Notes: generated from the sequence alone by a model not told the origin. 64,000 nt of DNA from CBDCYS01 sp965226245 (GCA_965226245.1 CBDDCL010000015.1:6820001-6884000); one strand, 5' to 3'. Positions 8,772 to 17,789 are shown, counted from the stretch's first letter. Program-made: numbers and translations.

Positions 8772-9392
8772 TCAAGGCAGCTCCATCACCTCGACCTTGC
8801 GGATGCACACCCTGCTGCCGGGATCGTGGTGCTGGAAAGCGAAGTACCCTTCCTTGAATGTCTGGGCGAAGTCGAGATACTCGTACAGTTCGTTGCCATC
8901 GACCGTGACCTTGATCCGAGTCAAGTCCCTGCCGCGCCAAACATCGTCCTGGACTTGGATCTCGTAGGTGAACCATGTGTCGGGTTCGACAAGATCTTTG
9001 TACACGTGGCACAGGCCGTAAAGTGAACCCGTACGGATGGGGTCACTATGCGTGCTGTCGATTTGTGCTTCGTATCCGTCGGCGAAGCTCGGTTTGCGGG
9101 TCGCGCGGAAGTAGAGTCCCGAATTGCCCTTGTCGTTGATCTTTGTCTCGGCACGGTAGCGAAAGTTTTTATAGGGGCCCTTCGTGCCAACCAACATCGA
9201 CGCAGGTCCCGAGCCACACAACGCTCCGTCCTTGACTTCCCAGACGCTCTTGTCGTTGCCGACTCTCTCCCATCCTTCCATGGTTTTGCCATCGAACAGA
9301 GAAACCCATTCCTCAGCTTTGGCGTCACCTGTCAAAAGGAAAGCAATCAGCACGGGAACTGCAACAGAAAACCAGCGCAGCGAGAATCTCAT
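8772..9392 (-). CDS. DUF1080 (3-keto-disaccharide hydrolase-like) protein
   Basis: The product is 206 residues. The start at 9392 is fixed by a perfect AGGAGG 9 bases upstream; the longer reading frame has none. The signal peptide ends GDAKA. The mature protein is one DUF1080 laminin-G-like sandwich: EEWVSLFDGKTMEGWE, GNSGLYFRA, YEAQIDSTHSDPIRTGSLY, FAFQHHDPGSRVCIRKVEV. Members act on or bind glycosides outside the cytoplasm, and some are 3-ketoglucoside hydrolases. The exact substrate is unknown. Confidence 0.9.
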   Translation of the reverse strand: MRFSLRWFSVAVPVLIAFLLTGDAKAEEWVSLFDGKTMEGWERVGNDKSVWEVKDGALCGSGPASMLVGTKGPYKNFRYRAETKINDKGNSGLYFRATRKPSFADGYEAQIDSTHSDPIRTGSLYGLCHVYKDLVEPDTWFTYEIQVQDDVWRGRDLTRIKVTVDGNELYEYLDFAQTFKEGYFAFQHHDPGSRVCIRKVEVMELP

Positions 9393-9689
9393 TCGGTTGT
9401 TCCTCCTAGCGATGAATCGGCCGAGCACGCACTTCCGAACTATGATAGCAGACAAGGCGCGTTCAATCGCGAAGTCGTCCCACAGTGGTCCGTTTTCGGG
9501 ACCTATTGCTTGCCGAGAGATGCCCCCCCGCTTTCTGTGTTGCTCACAGAAAAACTAACTTCGTCAATAACAATGGCGCCGCTGACTCCGGCGTTACTAC
9601 CCACGCCGGTTCCAACTGGCTTTGCCATTCTCGCATTCTGGTCTCCTTTCCTCTGAACGTGGTGGTTCTAGGAAAGGAGACCACACCCA
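9393..9689. other. Intergenic stretch without recognisable gene
   Basis: No convincing gene was seen between the DUF1080 start and the PD40 relic. A word AGGAAAGGAGACCA with CACCCCCGCACGCC after it occurs near 9670, and a similar arrangement appears on the minus strand near 57400-57440. This may reflect a shared mobile or leader sequence, but the evidence is weak. Confidence 0.4.
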
Positions 9690-9816
9690 CCCCCGCACGC
9701 CGGGGCAGCGGTTTGTGCTGGTTGAACCCGCCGAAGACAAGGAAAGCAAGCCACCCGCGATTCATGTAACCCAGAACTGGTTCGCCGAGTTCCGCGGCCG
9801 CGAGCACGACTACTAG
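9690..9816 (+). pseudogene. 3' end of a PD40/TolB kinase gene, relic
   Basis: The frame reads TPGQRFVLVEPAEDKESKPP, AIHVTQNWFAEFRGREHDY and a stop. This matches the C terminus of the kinase ending at 53986 (GQRFVLVETIESEEGKAA, SIHVVQNWFAEFRDRQN). Only the last 40 or so codons are present, so it is a decapitated copy of that gene type. Confidence 0.75.
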
Positions 9817-9831
9817 GGCGAGCTGGCGTGT

Positions 9832-12063
9832 TTAACTTCCGTTGCCGTCGATTCCCGCGACGTCGCGGACGACGACTTTGGCGGTGGCCAGGTTGTCGTG
9901 GCCGTCGTGGACGCGTACCGCAACCGTATGTTCCCCCGGCTCGGCGTCTTCCGTTTCGAAATCAAACGACAATTGTTTGGAATCGAATAGCCGGCTGGCT
10001 GGGAGAATGGGTTTCCAGTCGGAGCCGTCGAGCGAATATTCCGCTTTGTGGATCTTGGTCGCCGTGTCGGCGGCGCTGAACTCGACCCGCAAACGCCCCT
10101 CAGCCATGCCCGCCCGCAAGCCCGATATGGCCGGGGCGCTGTTGTCGATCACGAATGGCGCGCTCACGCGAGAATCCGTTAGGGCTTCGGCTTCGGGATT
10201 CGATCGAACGTCGGACGCTGTGATTCTTACCCGGTAGGAACCGTCGGCAAACGACGTGGTATCCCAACTGAAGTAATCCCTGACAACCTCCTCTTCAAGC
10301 AGCTTCCACTGTTGCTCCTCGTTACCGCGAATTTCCAGCTTGAAGACCATGTCGTCGCCGTTGGCGTCATCGGCGGACCAGCGGACACCGATGCGCCCCT
10401 TTCGGGGAGTCAGCGTATGTCCCTGGCGCGGCCGGCTCTTTGGCTTCGGCGGCGATTTGCCGCCTAGTGGAGGAAGTGACCGGTTCACCGCCGAGGGTGT
10501 TGTCTTGCGGACAAAAGCGTAGCTGGGAGGAGTCACCTCGACATGAGTGATTCGCGGGGCCACGTTCTTCGAGAAATAGTACAAGCTGACAGCGTCGAGC
10601 ATGGGTGAGTGGCGGCCGTCCGCGGACTCGAGCACGGCTCGCCACTGAGCGAAACGGGAGGAGGGCGTACTTGTGCGGGCGCCTTGCGGGTCCGCTACGG
10701 GCCCGGACCATTCGCTCCAGTTCTTGGCGGGGCTGTTGAGATTGCCCGTGCGGAGCGAAACAGAGACCGGCGAGTCTCCGGAAGTTTCGCCGCGCCACTG
10801 CAAGCGCCCCCATTGGGAGAAGATCTTGGAGTCAAACGGTTCTGACTCAAAGCTGCCTTTGCTTTCCAGTTCCGGACCGAGTGCATAGATCTTACCCACG
10901 CTGCTGCCGCCCACAAAAACCTTTCCCTCCGGGCCAGGGGCCAGGGCCGTGATTTGAGTCGAAGGCGATTTCAGCACGAGCGACGAGAGGGTTTCAGAAT
11001 CGAGCCGTATCAGCCGGCCGCGGTCGCCACTGCCAATCAGCAGCCTGCCTTGCGGGTCAAACGCCAGCGCGTAAACCAAATCGGTCTTCGAGCTCCATGC
11101 CACCAGCGGTTCGCCGTCCGGTGCGATTCGGTAAATCTCGCTGCCGCCGGTCAGGCTGGTGACGAGAGCGCTGGGGGGCCGCGGGGCCGCTGGTTGAGGC
11201 GTTGCTTGAGGACTGCCGGGCTGCAAGCCGCCCGCGGCCTGTGGCCGAGGGGAAGACGTCACCGTAACACTGGCCGTGGCGGGGCGGCGGGGCGGAAGCG
11301 CTGCTTTGCGATCCCCGACACCGGCTGCGTAGATCGTTCCGTCCGCCGCCCGGGCCAGCGCCGTGACTTCCTTCTTGGAGGACTGATACAGAACGAATCC
11401 CTTGGGTGCTTCGCCGCCATCGTTCGAAATCCGGAGGATCAGCCCTCCGGGGTCGGTCCCGACGATCAGATTGTCGCTTGGGTCGATGACGATCGTCCGA
11501 ACGTGGGTTTCTTCCGTTTCGAAAAACACGGATCCTTCTCCGGCCGGGGTGATACGGAAAATCCGTCCTTTGTCACCGCTTGCCAGGAAGAGATTTCCTT
11601 TCGAGTCGAAAGCCATGCCCCAGACGTAGTCGGCATCGGGATCGAAGAATACCGCTGCATCCCCGTTGGGAGAGATCTTGAAAACTTGCGCTTCAGGCGA
11701 AGTGGCGGCATAAAGATTGTCTTGCCCATCCACGGCCAGTGCGTGGATTTCCACCGCATCGGTTTCGAAAAAGACGCTGCTCTCTCCATCCGGCGCGATG
11801 CGAAACACTTTGGCTTCCGGCCCTGCGCCGGCAAACAGGTTCCCGCGGCTGTCGGTTGCCAGCGCCCATATGTAGGAAGAAGCGGCTTCGTGGATTTCTT
11901 CGAACCGCGGCGCCAGCATCAGCTTGCCGTCGCTGCGAATCGAGAGTCCGGTGGCCGTGCCCTTCTCGAACTGCTCGAACGTCGATTGTTCCCACTTTTT
12001 GGTGGTCTCGCCCGACAGGGAGACACAGAAGGTCAAGAAAGCTGCCAGAAAGATGCGGTTCAT
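9832..12063 (-). CDS. Large exported beta-propeller protein
   Basis: The product is 743 residues with signal peptide MNRIFLAAFLTFCVSLSGE. Residues 50-410 hold at least six propeller-type repeats with the pattern A.D..GNL(F/Y)A(G/A)...A.VFRI.PDG...VFF(E/D)T. A Pro/Ala-rich linker (about 265-300) interrupts them. The C-terminal third has Fn3/Ig-like segments (RIGVRWSADDANGDDMVFKL, FVIDNSAPAISGLRAGM, GEHTVAVRVHDGHDN). It has no catalytic motif and is probably a periplasmic or surface binding protein. The ribosome site is weak. The kinase-tail relic lies just beyond its 3' end. Confidence 0.82.
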   Translation of the reverse strand: MNRIFLAAFLTFCVSLSGETTKKWEQSTFEQFEKGTATGLSIRSDGKLMLAPRFEEIHEAASSYIWALATDSRGNLFAGAGPEAKVFRIAPDGESSVFFETDAVEIHALAVDGQDNLYAATSPEAQVFKISPNGDAAVFFDPDADYVWGMAFDSKGNLFLASGDKGRIFRITPAGEGSVFFETEETHVRTIVIDPSDNLIVGTDPGGLILRISNDGGEAPKGFVLYQSSKKEVTALARAADGTIYAAGVGDRKAALPPRRPATASVTVTSSPRPQAAGGLQPGSPQATPQPAAPRPPSALVTSLTGGSEIYRIAPDGEPLVAWSSKTDLVYALAFDPQGRLLIGSGDRGRLIRLDSETLSSLVLKSPSTQITALAPGPEGKVFVGGSSVGKIYALGPELESKGSFESEPFDSKIFSQWGRLQWRGETSGDSPVSVSLRTGNLNSPAKNWSEWSGPVADPQGARTSTPSSRFAQWRAVLESADGRHSPMLDAVSLYYFSKNVAPRITHVEVTPPSYAFVRKTTPSAVNRSLPPLGGKSPPKPKSRPRQGHTLTPRKGRIGVRWSADDANGDDMVFKLEIRGNEEQQWKLLEEEVVRDYFSWDTTSFADGSYRVRITASDVRSNPEAEALTDSRVSAPFVIDNSAPAISGLRAGMAEGRLRVEFSAADTATKIHKAEYSLDGSDWKPILPASRLFDSKQLSFDFETEDAEPGEHTVAVRVHDGHDNLATAKVVVRDVAGIDGNGS

Positions 12064-12153
12064 TTGGTTTCCAAATGCGCCGAGCGACTCTGGCGCTCAG
12101 GCTCTGCTCGCGCTTGGCCGTCGCCCGCGGCGCCGGACTAGGCGGTGCGCGCG

Positions 12154-12366
12154 TCAGGCGAAAATTAGACGACGGCCTTTAGGTTCCGGTATGGGATCGC
12201 CGAACTCCTTTGCCGTGTCGATCCAAAGACGAATGGCTTCCTGCGCGCTGGCAAGCGCCGCTTCCTGGGTGGGGCCATGGGCGGCGCATCCCGGGAGTTC
12301 CGGCGCCTCAGCCACGAAAGCCGCGTCCTCGTGGCTCCAGTAAATGATCACTTCGTACTTGCTCAT
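12154..12366 (-). CDS. HicB-like antitoxin, no HicA partner seen
   Basis: The product is 70 residues, MSKYEVIIYWSHEDAAFVAE onward, with APELPGCAAHGPTQEAALA and EAIRLWIDTAKEFGDPIPEP. This is the HicB / UPF0150 RNase-H-like fold that usually neutralises a HicA mRNA interferase. No HicA-sized gene lies on either side; the upstream flank is a dispersed repeat. It lacks the C-terminal DNA-binding domain of long HicB proteins. A GTG five codons upstream is an alternative start. Confidence 0.75.
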   Translation of the reverse strand: MSKYEVIIYWSHEDAAFVAEAPELPGCAAHGPTQEAALASAQEAIRLWIDTAKEFGDPIPEPKGRRLIFA

Positions 12367-12405
12367 TCCACGCCGCCGCACTGAATGACGACCGAGAACT
12401 CAGTT

Positions 12406-12555
12406 AGTACCTGTATAGTCAAATCCTTGCCGATTGGGGCAGAGAATTCCAGACGGCCGGACAGAGGCGCGGACGGAAGTCCGCGCTCCATCGCGCAGTC
12501 GCGTCTCCATCCCGTCCACCCAACTGTGGACCCGCTTTGGTTGCGGCGGGTCCGC
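12406..12555 (+). repeat. Dispersed repeat family A, copy 1
   Basis: About 150 bp matches 19134-19280. Shared words are AGTACCTGTATAGTCAAAT, GGCCGGACAGAGGCGCGGAC and CATCCCGTCCACCCA. The core is a perfect hairpin at 12467-12486 (GCGCGGAC GGAA GTCCGCGC). It lies between two lone antitoxin genes, where a toxin gene would be expected. Confidence 0.85.
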
Positions 12556-12586
12556 ATTAGGGTGACTGTTACTCAAACCAAACCAA

Positions 12587-12799
12587 TTAGCGCCGCAATT
12601 GTGACAGCACCTCGGCCGCATCCAACGCTTCGCCGCGGTCAGCTTCACCGATCGCCTCAAGAAGAGCGGCTTCATCGGCCTCGTTCAGTTTGAAGCTCGG
12701 CTCGTCGGCACACAACACCGTTACTTCGGCACCCTCCGCAAACGCTTCACCTTCCACGATGATGTGCCCTTTGGAGACTGTTCCCTTGGCTATTCGCAT
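12587..12799 (-). CDS. Putative antitoxin, lone
   Basis: The product is 70 residues: MRIAKGTVSKGHIIVEGEAF, AEGAEVTVLCADEPSFKL, EADEAALLEAIGEADRGE, LDAAEVLSQLRR. The AbrB-like N-terminal strand pattern and the amphipathic tail ending in VLSQLRR are typical of small antitoxins encoded just before RelE/ParE toxins. The place where such a toxin would start is occupied by repeat A, so the partner seems lost. Assignment rests on pattern memory only. Confidence 0.55.
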   Translation of the reverse strand: MRIAKGTVSKGHIIVEGEAFAEGAEVTVLCADEPSFKLNEADEAALLEAIGEADRGEALDAAEVLSQLRR

Positions 12800-12881
12800 G
12801 ACCCCATTTTACCTTGCATGGAACAGGCGCGACCGGTTTTGGGCCGTGACCCGCAGCGGCCGGCTCCGGCAACTCCGCTCG

Positions 12882-13097
12882 CTACGGGACCTTGAGCTTG
12901 CGCGTTTGGCTCTTGGACCGAATGTCCTCCCGTAGCCAGTCATTGACCACCACCGCGATGCTGACGTCTCCCTTCTTGGCCTGCTCTCGAACGACCTTGG
13001 CCACGTCGGGCTCCAGGTATACCGGGATATTGAGTTCGACACCCGGCCGGTAGAACTTCCCGCGTTCCCCCTTTGAGAAATCATATTCCTTCTTCAT
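12882..13097 (-). CDS. brnA: BrnA-type antitoxin
   Basis: The product is 71 residues. It begins MKKEYDFSKGERGKFYRP, the typical N terminus of CopG/BrnA-like ribbon-helix-helix antitoxins, followed by LNIPVYLEPDVAKVV and VVVNDWLREDIR. It overlaps the upstream toxin gene by 4 nt, so translation is probably coupled. BrnA binds BrnT and represses the operon. Although the order is toxin first, this is normal for BrnT/BrnA. Confidence 0.82.
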   Translation of the reverse strand: MKKEYDFSKGERGKFYRPGVELNIPVYLEPDVAKVVREQAKKGDVSIAVVVNDWLREDIRSKSQTRKLKVP

Positions 13098-13393
13098 CGT
13101 TTAGTTTCCTCGTACTGCCGCGCCTCGCGCTTTGTGGCCCTCCGTGCGGAAATGATGCGTATTTTCCATTCTTCTGCCGGGGCCTCTGAAAAGGTATGGA
13201 CCAAAACCAGGACCCTCCCGTGGCTGTCCCTTCCAGTGGTCACCCATCGTTGTTCGGCGTCACCATGCTCCTGGTCAACGACGGAGACCGCCAGTGGGTC
13301 CAGCAGAAGCTCCGCAGCCCGAACGAAGCTGATCCCGTGCTTGCGGAGATTGCGCTGTGCTTTAAAAGGGTCCCATTTAAAAGTGTAGCGCAA
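13094..13393 (-). CDS. brnT: BrnT-type toxin
   Basis: The product is 99 residues with the family signature FKWDPFKAQRNLRKHGISF, DPLAVSVVDQEHGDAEQRW, LVLVHTFSE and RIISARRATKREARQYEE, so the RelE-like ribonuclease residues look intact. The start is a TTG at 13393. The inverted repeat of the downstream-mapped transposon begins 27 bp upstream, so the operon has lost or exchanged its native promoter. Confidence 0.85.
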   Translation of the reverse strand: MRYTFKWDPFKAQRNLRKHGISFVRAAELLLDPLAVSVVDQEHGDAEQRWVTTGRDSHGRVLVLVHTFSEAPAEEWKIRIISARRATKREARQYEETKR

Positions 13394-13419
13394 CTCTCAC
13401 CCGCTGTCTGGTCCAAGAG

Positions 13420-14968
13420 TTGTCCAACACAAGATGAGCCTGAAGATGATCAGGTCGGGTCAGGGCACAATGCGGGTGAATGCAAGTCACCATGCAGCAT
13501 GCCGAACGTCTCACCCTGGCCGAGATGCCAGAGTTTCTCAGCGCCAGCAACAATCTCAGCTTCGCCGGCACCGGCCGCAAGCAGATTTATGGCCTGGTCG
13601 AAGGCGTCTTGCGCGCTCAAAAGTACCTGGGTTTGTCAAGAAAAGACAAGGGAATCGTGCGCCGCTATCTGGTCAAGATCAGCGGGCTCAGCAAAGCGCA
13701 AATCACCCGTTTGATCGCCCGCTGGCGCGAGCGCGGCGTCATCGAGCCGCAAACCTCGCGGCGCCGTCGCTTCCCGCGCCGTTATACACCCTCCGATATC
13801 AAGCTGCTGGCCGACACCGATGGCGCCCACGAAGGGCTTTCGGGTCCGGCCGTGCGCCGCATCCTGCAGCGCGAATACGAGGTCCACAACAGGGCCGACT
13901 ACGAACGACTGGCTTCCATCTCGGCCTCTCATATCTACAACTTACGGCGCAGCCGGGCCTATCGAGAACACCGTGTCCATCACACCCAGACTCGCGCCTC
14001 GGCGGTGAGCATCGGCGAGCGCCGCAAGCCCGAGCCGCACGGCCAGCCGGGCCACTTGCGGGTCGACACGGTGCACCAGGGCGACAGCGGCTGCGGCAAG
14101 GGGATTTATCACATCAATGCCGTCGACACGGTCACGCAATGGCAGATTGTGGGCTGCTGCGAAACCATCTCCGAGGCCCATTTATTGCCGGTTTTGGAGG
14201 CGATGCTGCATCAATTCCCCTTCCGTATCCTCGGTTTTCATTCCGACAACGGCTCGGAGTTTATCAACCACCGGGTGAAGGAATTGCTGAACAAATTACT
14301 GGTGCAAGAGTTCACCAAGTCGCGGGCAAATCGCACCACCGACAATGCTTTGGTGGAAGGCAAGAACGGCGCGGTGGTGCGCAAGCATATCGGACACGCA
14401 CCGATCGCCGCCCGTCACGCCGGCCAAGTGCAGCGCTTTTACACGGCCGATTTCAACCCGTATTTGAACTATCACCGTCCCTGCGGATTCGCCACCATCG
14501 AGCTGAGCGACAACGGCAAGCGGCGACGGCGTTACCGGCTCAACGACTATCGCACGCCCTACGAAAAACTGGTCTCGCTGCAAGACTGGGAGAGCTGCTT
14601 GAAGGAAGGCGTCAGCGCGGCCAGGTTGCAGCAGCAGGCGCTGCGGATGAGCGATACCGAATGCGCTCTGCGGATGCAACAACGCAAAAGAAAACTGCTC
14701 GACGCCTGCCGCTCGCGGCGCTAGAGCGCTGCTGGGAACAGCGCTGTCGGGAGCGGGGCCTGACGGCCCCGGACTCGACATTGAGGGGAGGGGGAAGGAG
14801 AAGCTCAAGAAACTCTCGTCCAGCGGCCAAGACCGTGCTCAGCTTCCCCCTCCCCCTTGCCCCCCTCCCCTCTCGAAGCCCTGCGATCCTCTCAGAAAGG
14901 AGATTCTCATCCTGCAGCCTGCCCTTCTACGCCCCGACCGATTTCAGGCTCATCCTTGGATTGGAAAA
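13420..14968 (+). mobile_element. DDE transposon with imperfect terminal repeats
   Basis: The ends were found by comparing flanks. The left end reads TTGTCCAACACAAG then ATGAGCCTGAA; the right end read inward gives TTTTCCAATCCAAG, one extra G, then ATGAGCCTGAA. That gives imperfect inverted repeats of about 26 bp enclosing the transposase. No clear target duplication was seen. The right end is 25 bp from the stop codon of the S55 peptidase gene. Between 14740 and 14880 a purine-rich GGGGAGGGGGAAGGAG tract faces a CT-rich tract. Confidence 0.7.
13480..14724 (+). CDS. Integrase-core (DDE) transposase
   Basis: The product is 414 residues. The N terminus has a helix-turn-helix type region (SGLSKAQITRLIARWRERG). 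The rve catalytic core shows Asp in LRVDTVHQGD, Asp in FHSDNGSEF and Glu in ALVEGKNGAV, so the DDE triad is complete. It resembles the stand-alone integrase-catalytic transposases placed near IS481/ISNCY. The frame is uninterrupted and the terminal repeats are present, so it may be active. Confidence 0.85.
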   Translation: MQVTMQHAERLTLAEMPEFLSASNNLSFAGTGRKQIYGLVEGVLRAQKYLGLSRKDKGIVRRYLVKISGLSKAQITRLIARWRERGVIEPQTSRRRRFPRRYTPSDIKLLADTDGAHEGLSGPAVRRILQREYEVHNRADYERLASISASHIYNLRRSRAYREHRVHHTQTRASAVSIGERRKPEPHGQPGHLRVDTVHQGDSGCGKGIYHINAVDTVTQWQIVGCCETISEAHLLPVLEAMLHQFPFRILGFHSDNGSEFINHRVKELLNKLLVQEFTKSRANRTTDNALVEGKNGAVVRKHIGHAPIAARHAGQVQRFYTADFNPYLNYHRPCGFATIELSDNGKRRRRYRLNDYRTPYEKLVSLQDWESCLKEGVSAARLQQQALRMSDTECALRMQQRKRKLLDACRSRR

Positions 14969-14993
14969 TGCTGTCCAGGCGATGGAGGCTTCG

Positions 14994-16853
14994 TCACCGC
15001 ACTTGCAGGTTGATACTGTGGCTTCCGCTCACGATGGAATCGAACGACATCGAGCTTTGATGCAGGGGCGACTCGCGCTCGACCCCCACGCGGCGGCCAG
15101 CCGTCCTTCGCATCACGTTCAGTACGGAGAGCGGCACGTTGGGAAGCGTCTTGTCGTCCATGCGGGCGGTCACATTGGGCCGCAGCAGAGTCACGAATAG
15201 CTGATGATTGCCGTGCTCTTTGTTCATCAGCGATACGGTCTCGGAGAGATTCATCAAGCGGTTGCGGGCGGTCAGGGTTCTGGCGCCGCGGTCGAGCGTC
15301 GGCCCGTCGCTGATCAGCAGCCGCAGCCTGCCCTTGGGCGTGCCGTTGGGGATCTTCACGCGGAACGGCTTCTCGATGCGATCGCCGCGATAGGGGCGCA
15401 GAAACACTTTGCCTTCCAGCTCATCACCCGGCCGCACTTCCGTCTTTTCTATCCAGGCCTGCTCAACGACCGCCAGGCGCCGTTTGGGGAGCAAGTCGAT
15501 GGTGACCTGGATGCCTTCGACTTTGGGCGTATCTCCGGTGGTTGTCAGAACCCTCTGGACTTTGTTCCCGACCCAGCCGGCCAGCATCATCGGAGCCGGA
15601 ATCGGCGCCTGCGTCGAGGTCCGCATCGTTTCGAGAGCGACCTGATTGCCGCCTCCAAAATCGATCTCGCCGCTGAGGCGGAAAGTGGTCTCGTCGGCAA
15701 AATCATTGAGGCCGAACATGGAATTGAAAAGCGCGAATACGACCAGGGGCGGGGTCCAGCGGTAGTTCTGGAAGACGTTGCAGTGGATCTGCTTTTCGCT
15801 CAGAACTTGATCATTGTCCCCGAACCGCCGGACAGTGACGGCGACCGGAACCATCGGCGCGGTCTCGCCCAGCACGCCCATGATGCCGGAGTGGCGGTCT
15901 TGGCGCAGCGCACCGACGATCTCGGCTGAGTTCGCCATCTTGGTCGGCGCGAACTCTGACGCCAGAACGGTCACGATATTCGCTCTTGCCATGGGCATGT
16001 CGACCGGACCCAAACGAAACATGGCGTGGCCAAACGCCAGGACTCGCTTGCCGTCGTTATAGGTGACCGTCCCGACTCCGTTCGCCGACATGTCGCCCGA
16101 GATCAGCACGGCGGCGATCGCCTGTCCGGGAAGCAGTGCATCGGAGGTGTCGCTGGCCACCGAAACCGAGCCTCCGCCGCCCTGCATGACCGTGATTCCG
16201 AATTTCCGGAAGTATCCTTCAAACACATCGAGAACGCCTTGATGCACGCCCGAGAACGCCAACGGCGTTTCGATCGGCGTCATGTAGGAGCTTGATTCGG
16301 CGGGCTCGCTGGCGGCGTTCCAGATTTCGGCGGCCAAGTCCGGTTCAAGGCCCTGCCCGGCGAAGGCAAGTTGTTGCCCGGATCGGGAATCGGCCGAGCC
16401 AAACCCCTTGGGGGGCAGCGCGGCCAGCATCGGCCGGCTCTTGTCGAGTTCGTTGATCTCCAGCATCAGCTCGATCGGGGTGATGCCGGCGATCGAATCG
16501 GGAGAGAAAACGCTGAACCGCAGAGAAATCGCGCCGAGCAGCTTTCCTTCGTAATAGACCGGGCTGCCGCTCATGCCTCCGGCGACGTTGGTGCGTTCGG
16601 CCTTGCCGCCCAGCTTGGCCATGATGATGTCCTCGCCGGGCCCCCAGGAGTTTTCCATGATGCCCAGGATCTCGACGGGGATCGGCTCCGCCACGCCGCC
16701 TTTGAACACCGTCCAAGCGGTAGCTTTCATTCCCGGTGTCACCGAGCTGAGGGGCAGGATCTCGACGGGACCGGCTTTGGGCGGCGACGGTTGCGCCAGC
16801 AGGACACAGGCGAGCAACACAGCAGCGACGGGCAGCCGAAAAGGGTTCATCAT
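14994..16853 (-). CDS. Exported SpoIVB-type (S55) serine peptidase
   Basis: The product is 619 residues from the MMNPFRLPVAAVLLACVLLA signal peptide; the frame is open 115 codons further upstream but that part is not protein-like. The S55 domain follows: TPGMKATAWTVFKGG, EPIPVEILGIMENSWGPGED, then AGGMSGSPVYYEGKLLGAIS with the catalytic Ser in GMSGSP. A second block (VTYNDGKRVLAFGHAMFRLG) carries the usual GH pair. The C-terminal third is beta-rich. In sporulators SpoIVB is a signalling protease; in acidobacteria its role is unknown. Confidence 0.85.
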   Translation of the reverse strand: MMNPFRLPVAAVLLACVLLAQPSPPKAGPVEILPLSSVTPGMKATAWTVFKGGVAEPIPVEILGIMENSWGPGEDIIMAKLGGKAERTNVAGGMSGSPVYYEGKLLGAISLRFSVFSPDSIAGITPIELMLEINELDKSRPMLAALPPKGFGSADSRSGQQLAFAGQGLEPDLAAEIWNAASEPAESSSYMTPIETPLAFSGVHQGVLDVFEGYFRKFGITVMQGGGGSVSVASDTSDALLPGQAIAAVLISGDMSANGVGTVTYNDGKRVLAFGHAMFRLGPVDMPMARANIVTVLASEFAPTKMANSAEIVGALRQDRHSGIMGVLGETAPMVPVAVTVRRFGDNDQVLSEKQIHCNVFQNYRWTPPLVVFALFNSMFGLNDFADETTFRLSGEIDFGGGNQVALETMRTSTQAPIPAPMMLAGWVGNKVQRVLTTTGDTPKVEGIQVTIDLLPKRRLAVVEQAWIEKTEVRPGDELEGKVFLRPYRGDRIEKPFRVKIPNGTPKGRLRLLISDGPTLDRGARTLTARNRLMNLSETVSLMNKEHGNHQLFVTLLRPNVTARMDDKTLPNVPLSVLNVMRRTAGRRVGVERESPLHQSSMSFDSIVSGSHSINLQVR

Positions 16854-17079
16854 CAACCTGGATTGTCGCGAACTTTGGAGCGGCGCGGAACCCGTGAGAG
16901 ATAGATTCCACTCCGCGCGCTTAGCTTTAGGTATAGCACAGCTATCGCGCTTCACCGTTACCGCGCGGGCGCTCGACTCGTAACCTGCGAGCGCTGCGGA
17001 ACACCCTTTCATGGTGACGCAGCGGAGCCGCTTTGGTTTCGCGGCCCCGATGTGAAAACCCTGATGTAAAATAAGTTCC

Positions 17080-17607
17080 GTGACGAAAGACTCCCAATCA
17101 TCCGAACAGGGCGACGCTCCCGAAATCAAAGTGAAAGACCGCCGGCGTTTTTCGGCGGACGGAGAACTGTTGGAGACAGCCGCGGCGACCGACAGCAAGG
17201 CTTCCGAGGCTGCTTCCAGTGACGCGGATGCGGCTCCGGACGCTGCGGCGGCCGGGGCTGCCGCCGAGGCTCCGGCGGAAAAAACTCAGGAAACTCCTCG
17301 AGCCGAGCCACCCGCGCCTGACGCCGGGAAGGCGCCGCCTTTGCCTCCCGCCAGCTTTGACATGCTCGTGCTCTCGCTGGCGATGCAGGCGCAGATGGAA
17401 TTAGGCGGCGGTGGAATGCGCCAGGAAGGGCAGGCTCCGAATTTGGAGATCGCGCGCCACACGATCGATCTCTTGGCGATGCTGCGGGAAAAAACCAAGG
17501 GAAACTTGTCGATGGAAGAGAACCGCATGCTGGAAAATACGCTGACCGAGCTGCGGTTTCGTTACGTTCAGGTTGTGGAGGAAATTAATAAGAAAGCTAC
17601 TTCTTGA
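17080..17607 (+). CDS. DUF1844 family protein
   Basis: The product is 175 residues with a GTG start (17080). The first 90 residues are a disordered, charged Ala/Pro/Glu-rich tail. The C-terminal 80 residues are DUF1844: PPASFDMLVLSLAMQAQMEL, NLEIARHTIDLLAMLREKTK, LSMEENRMLENTLTELRFRY. The domain is widespread in acidobacteria and its biochemical role is not established. It is divergent from the S55 peptidase gene, with 226 bp between them that must hold both promoters. Confidence 0.88.
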   Translation: MTKDSQSSEQGDAPEIKVKDRRRFSADGELLETAAATDSKASEAASSDADAAPDAAAAGAAAEAPAEKTQETPRAEPPAPDAGKAPPLPPASFDMLVLSLAMQAQMELGGGGMRQEGQAPNLEIARHTIDLLAMLREKTKGNLSMEENRMLENTLTELRFRYVQVVEEINKKATS

Positions 17608-17640
17608 GGGCGGCCTGCCTGCTGCCGGGGGGACTTGTTG

Positions 17641-17760
17641 AGTACCGCGACAGTGAAATTCTTGCAAAACGTGGCAGAAAATTCGGGAGCCAGATTCAGA
17701 GCCCCGACCGCGAGGGAGGGGTCTGCCGCTTCGACGCGCGGCACGCTGGAAGCCTGCGTC
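17641..17760 (+). repeat. Composite of dispersed repeats A and B
   Basis: The first half (AGTACCGCGACAGTGAAATT, GTGGCAGAAAATTC) aligns with the start of repeat A at 19134. The second half (AGAGCCCCGACCGCGAGGGA then GGGG) is repeat B, seen again at 19068. Together they fill the space before the candidate selenoprotein gene. The B word AGAGCC.CGACCG..AGGGAG is a recurrent intergenic motif. Confidence 0.75.
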
Positions 17761-17789
17761 ACGTCACGGTGAGAGACCAAATTACTGCG

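Noticed and set aside
10954..12141. 395-codon plus-strand frame opposite the propeller gene
   Set aside because: It is the antisense of a repetitive GC-rich gene and has no recognisable domain or ribosome site.
13434..15200. 588-codon open frame overlapping the DDE transposase
   Set aside because: It is a second frame of the transposase gene, Arg/Ala/Pro-rich without domains; the DDE motifs are in the other frame.
16854..17198. 115-codon upstream extension of the S55 peptidase
   Set aside because: It would bury the signal peptide and overlap the divergent DUF1844 gene start.
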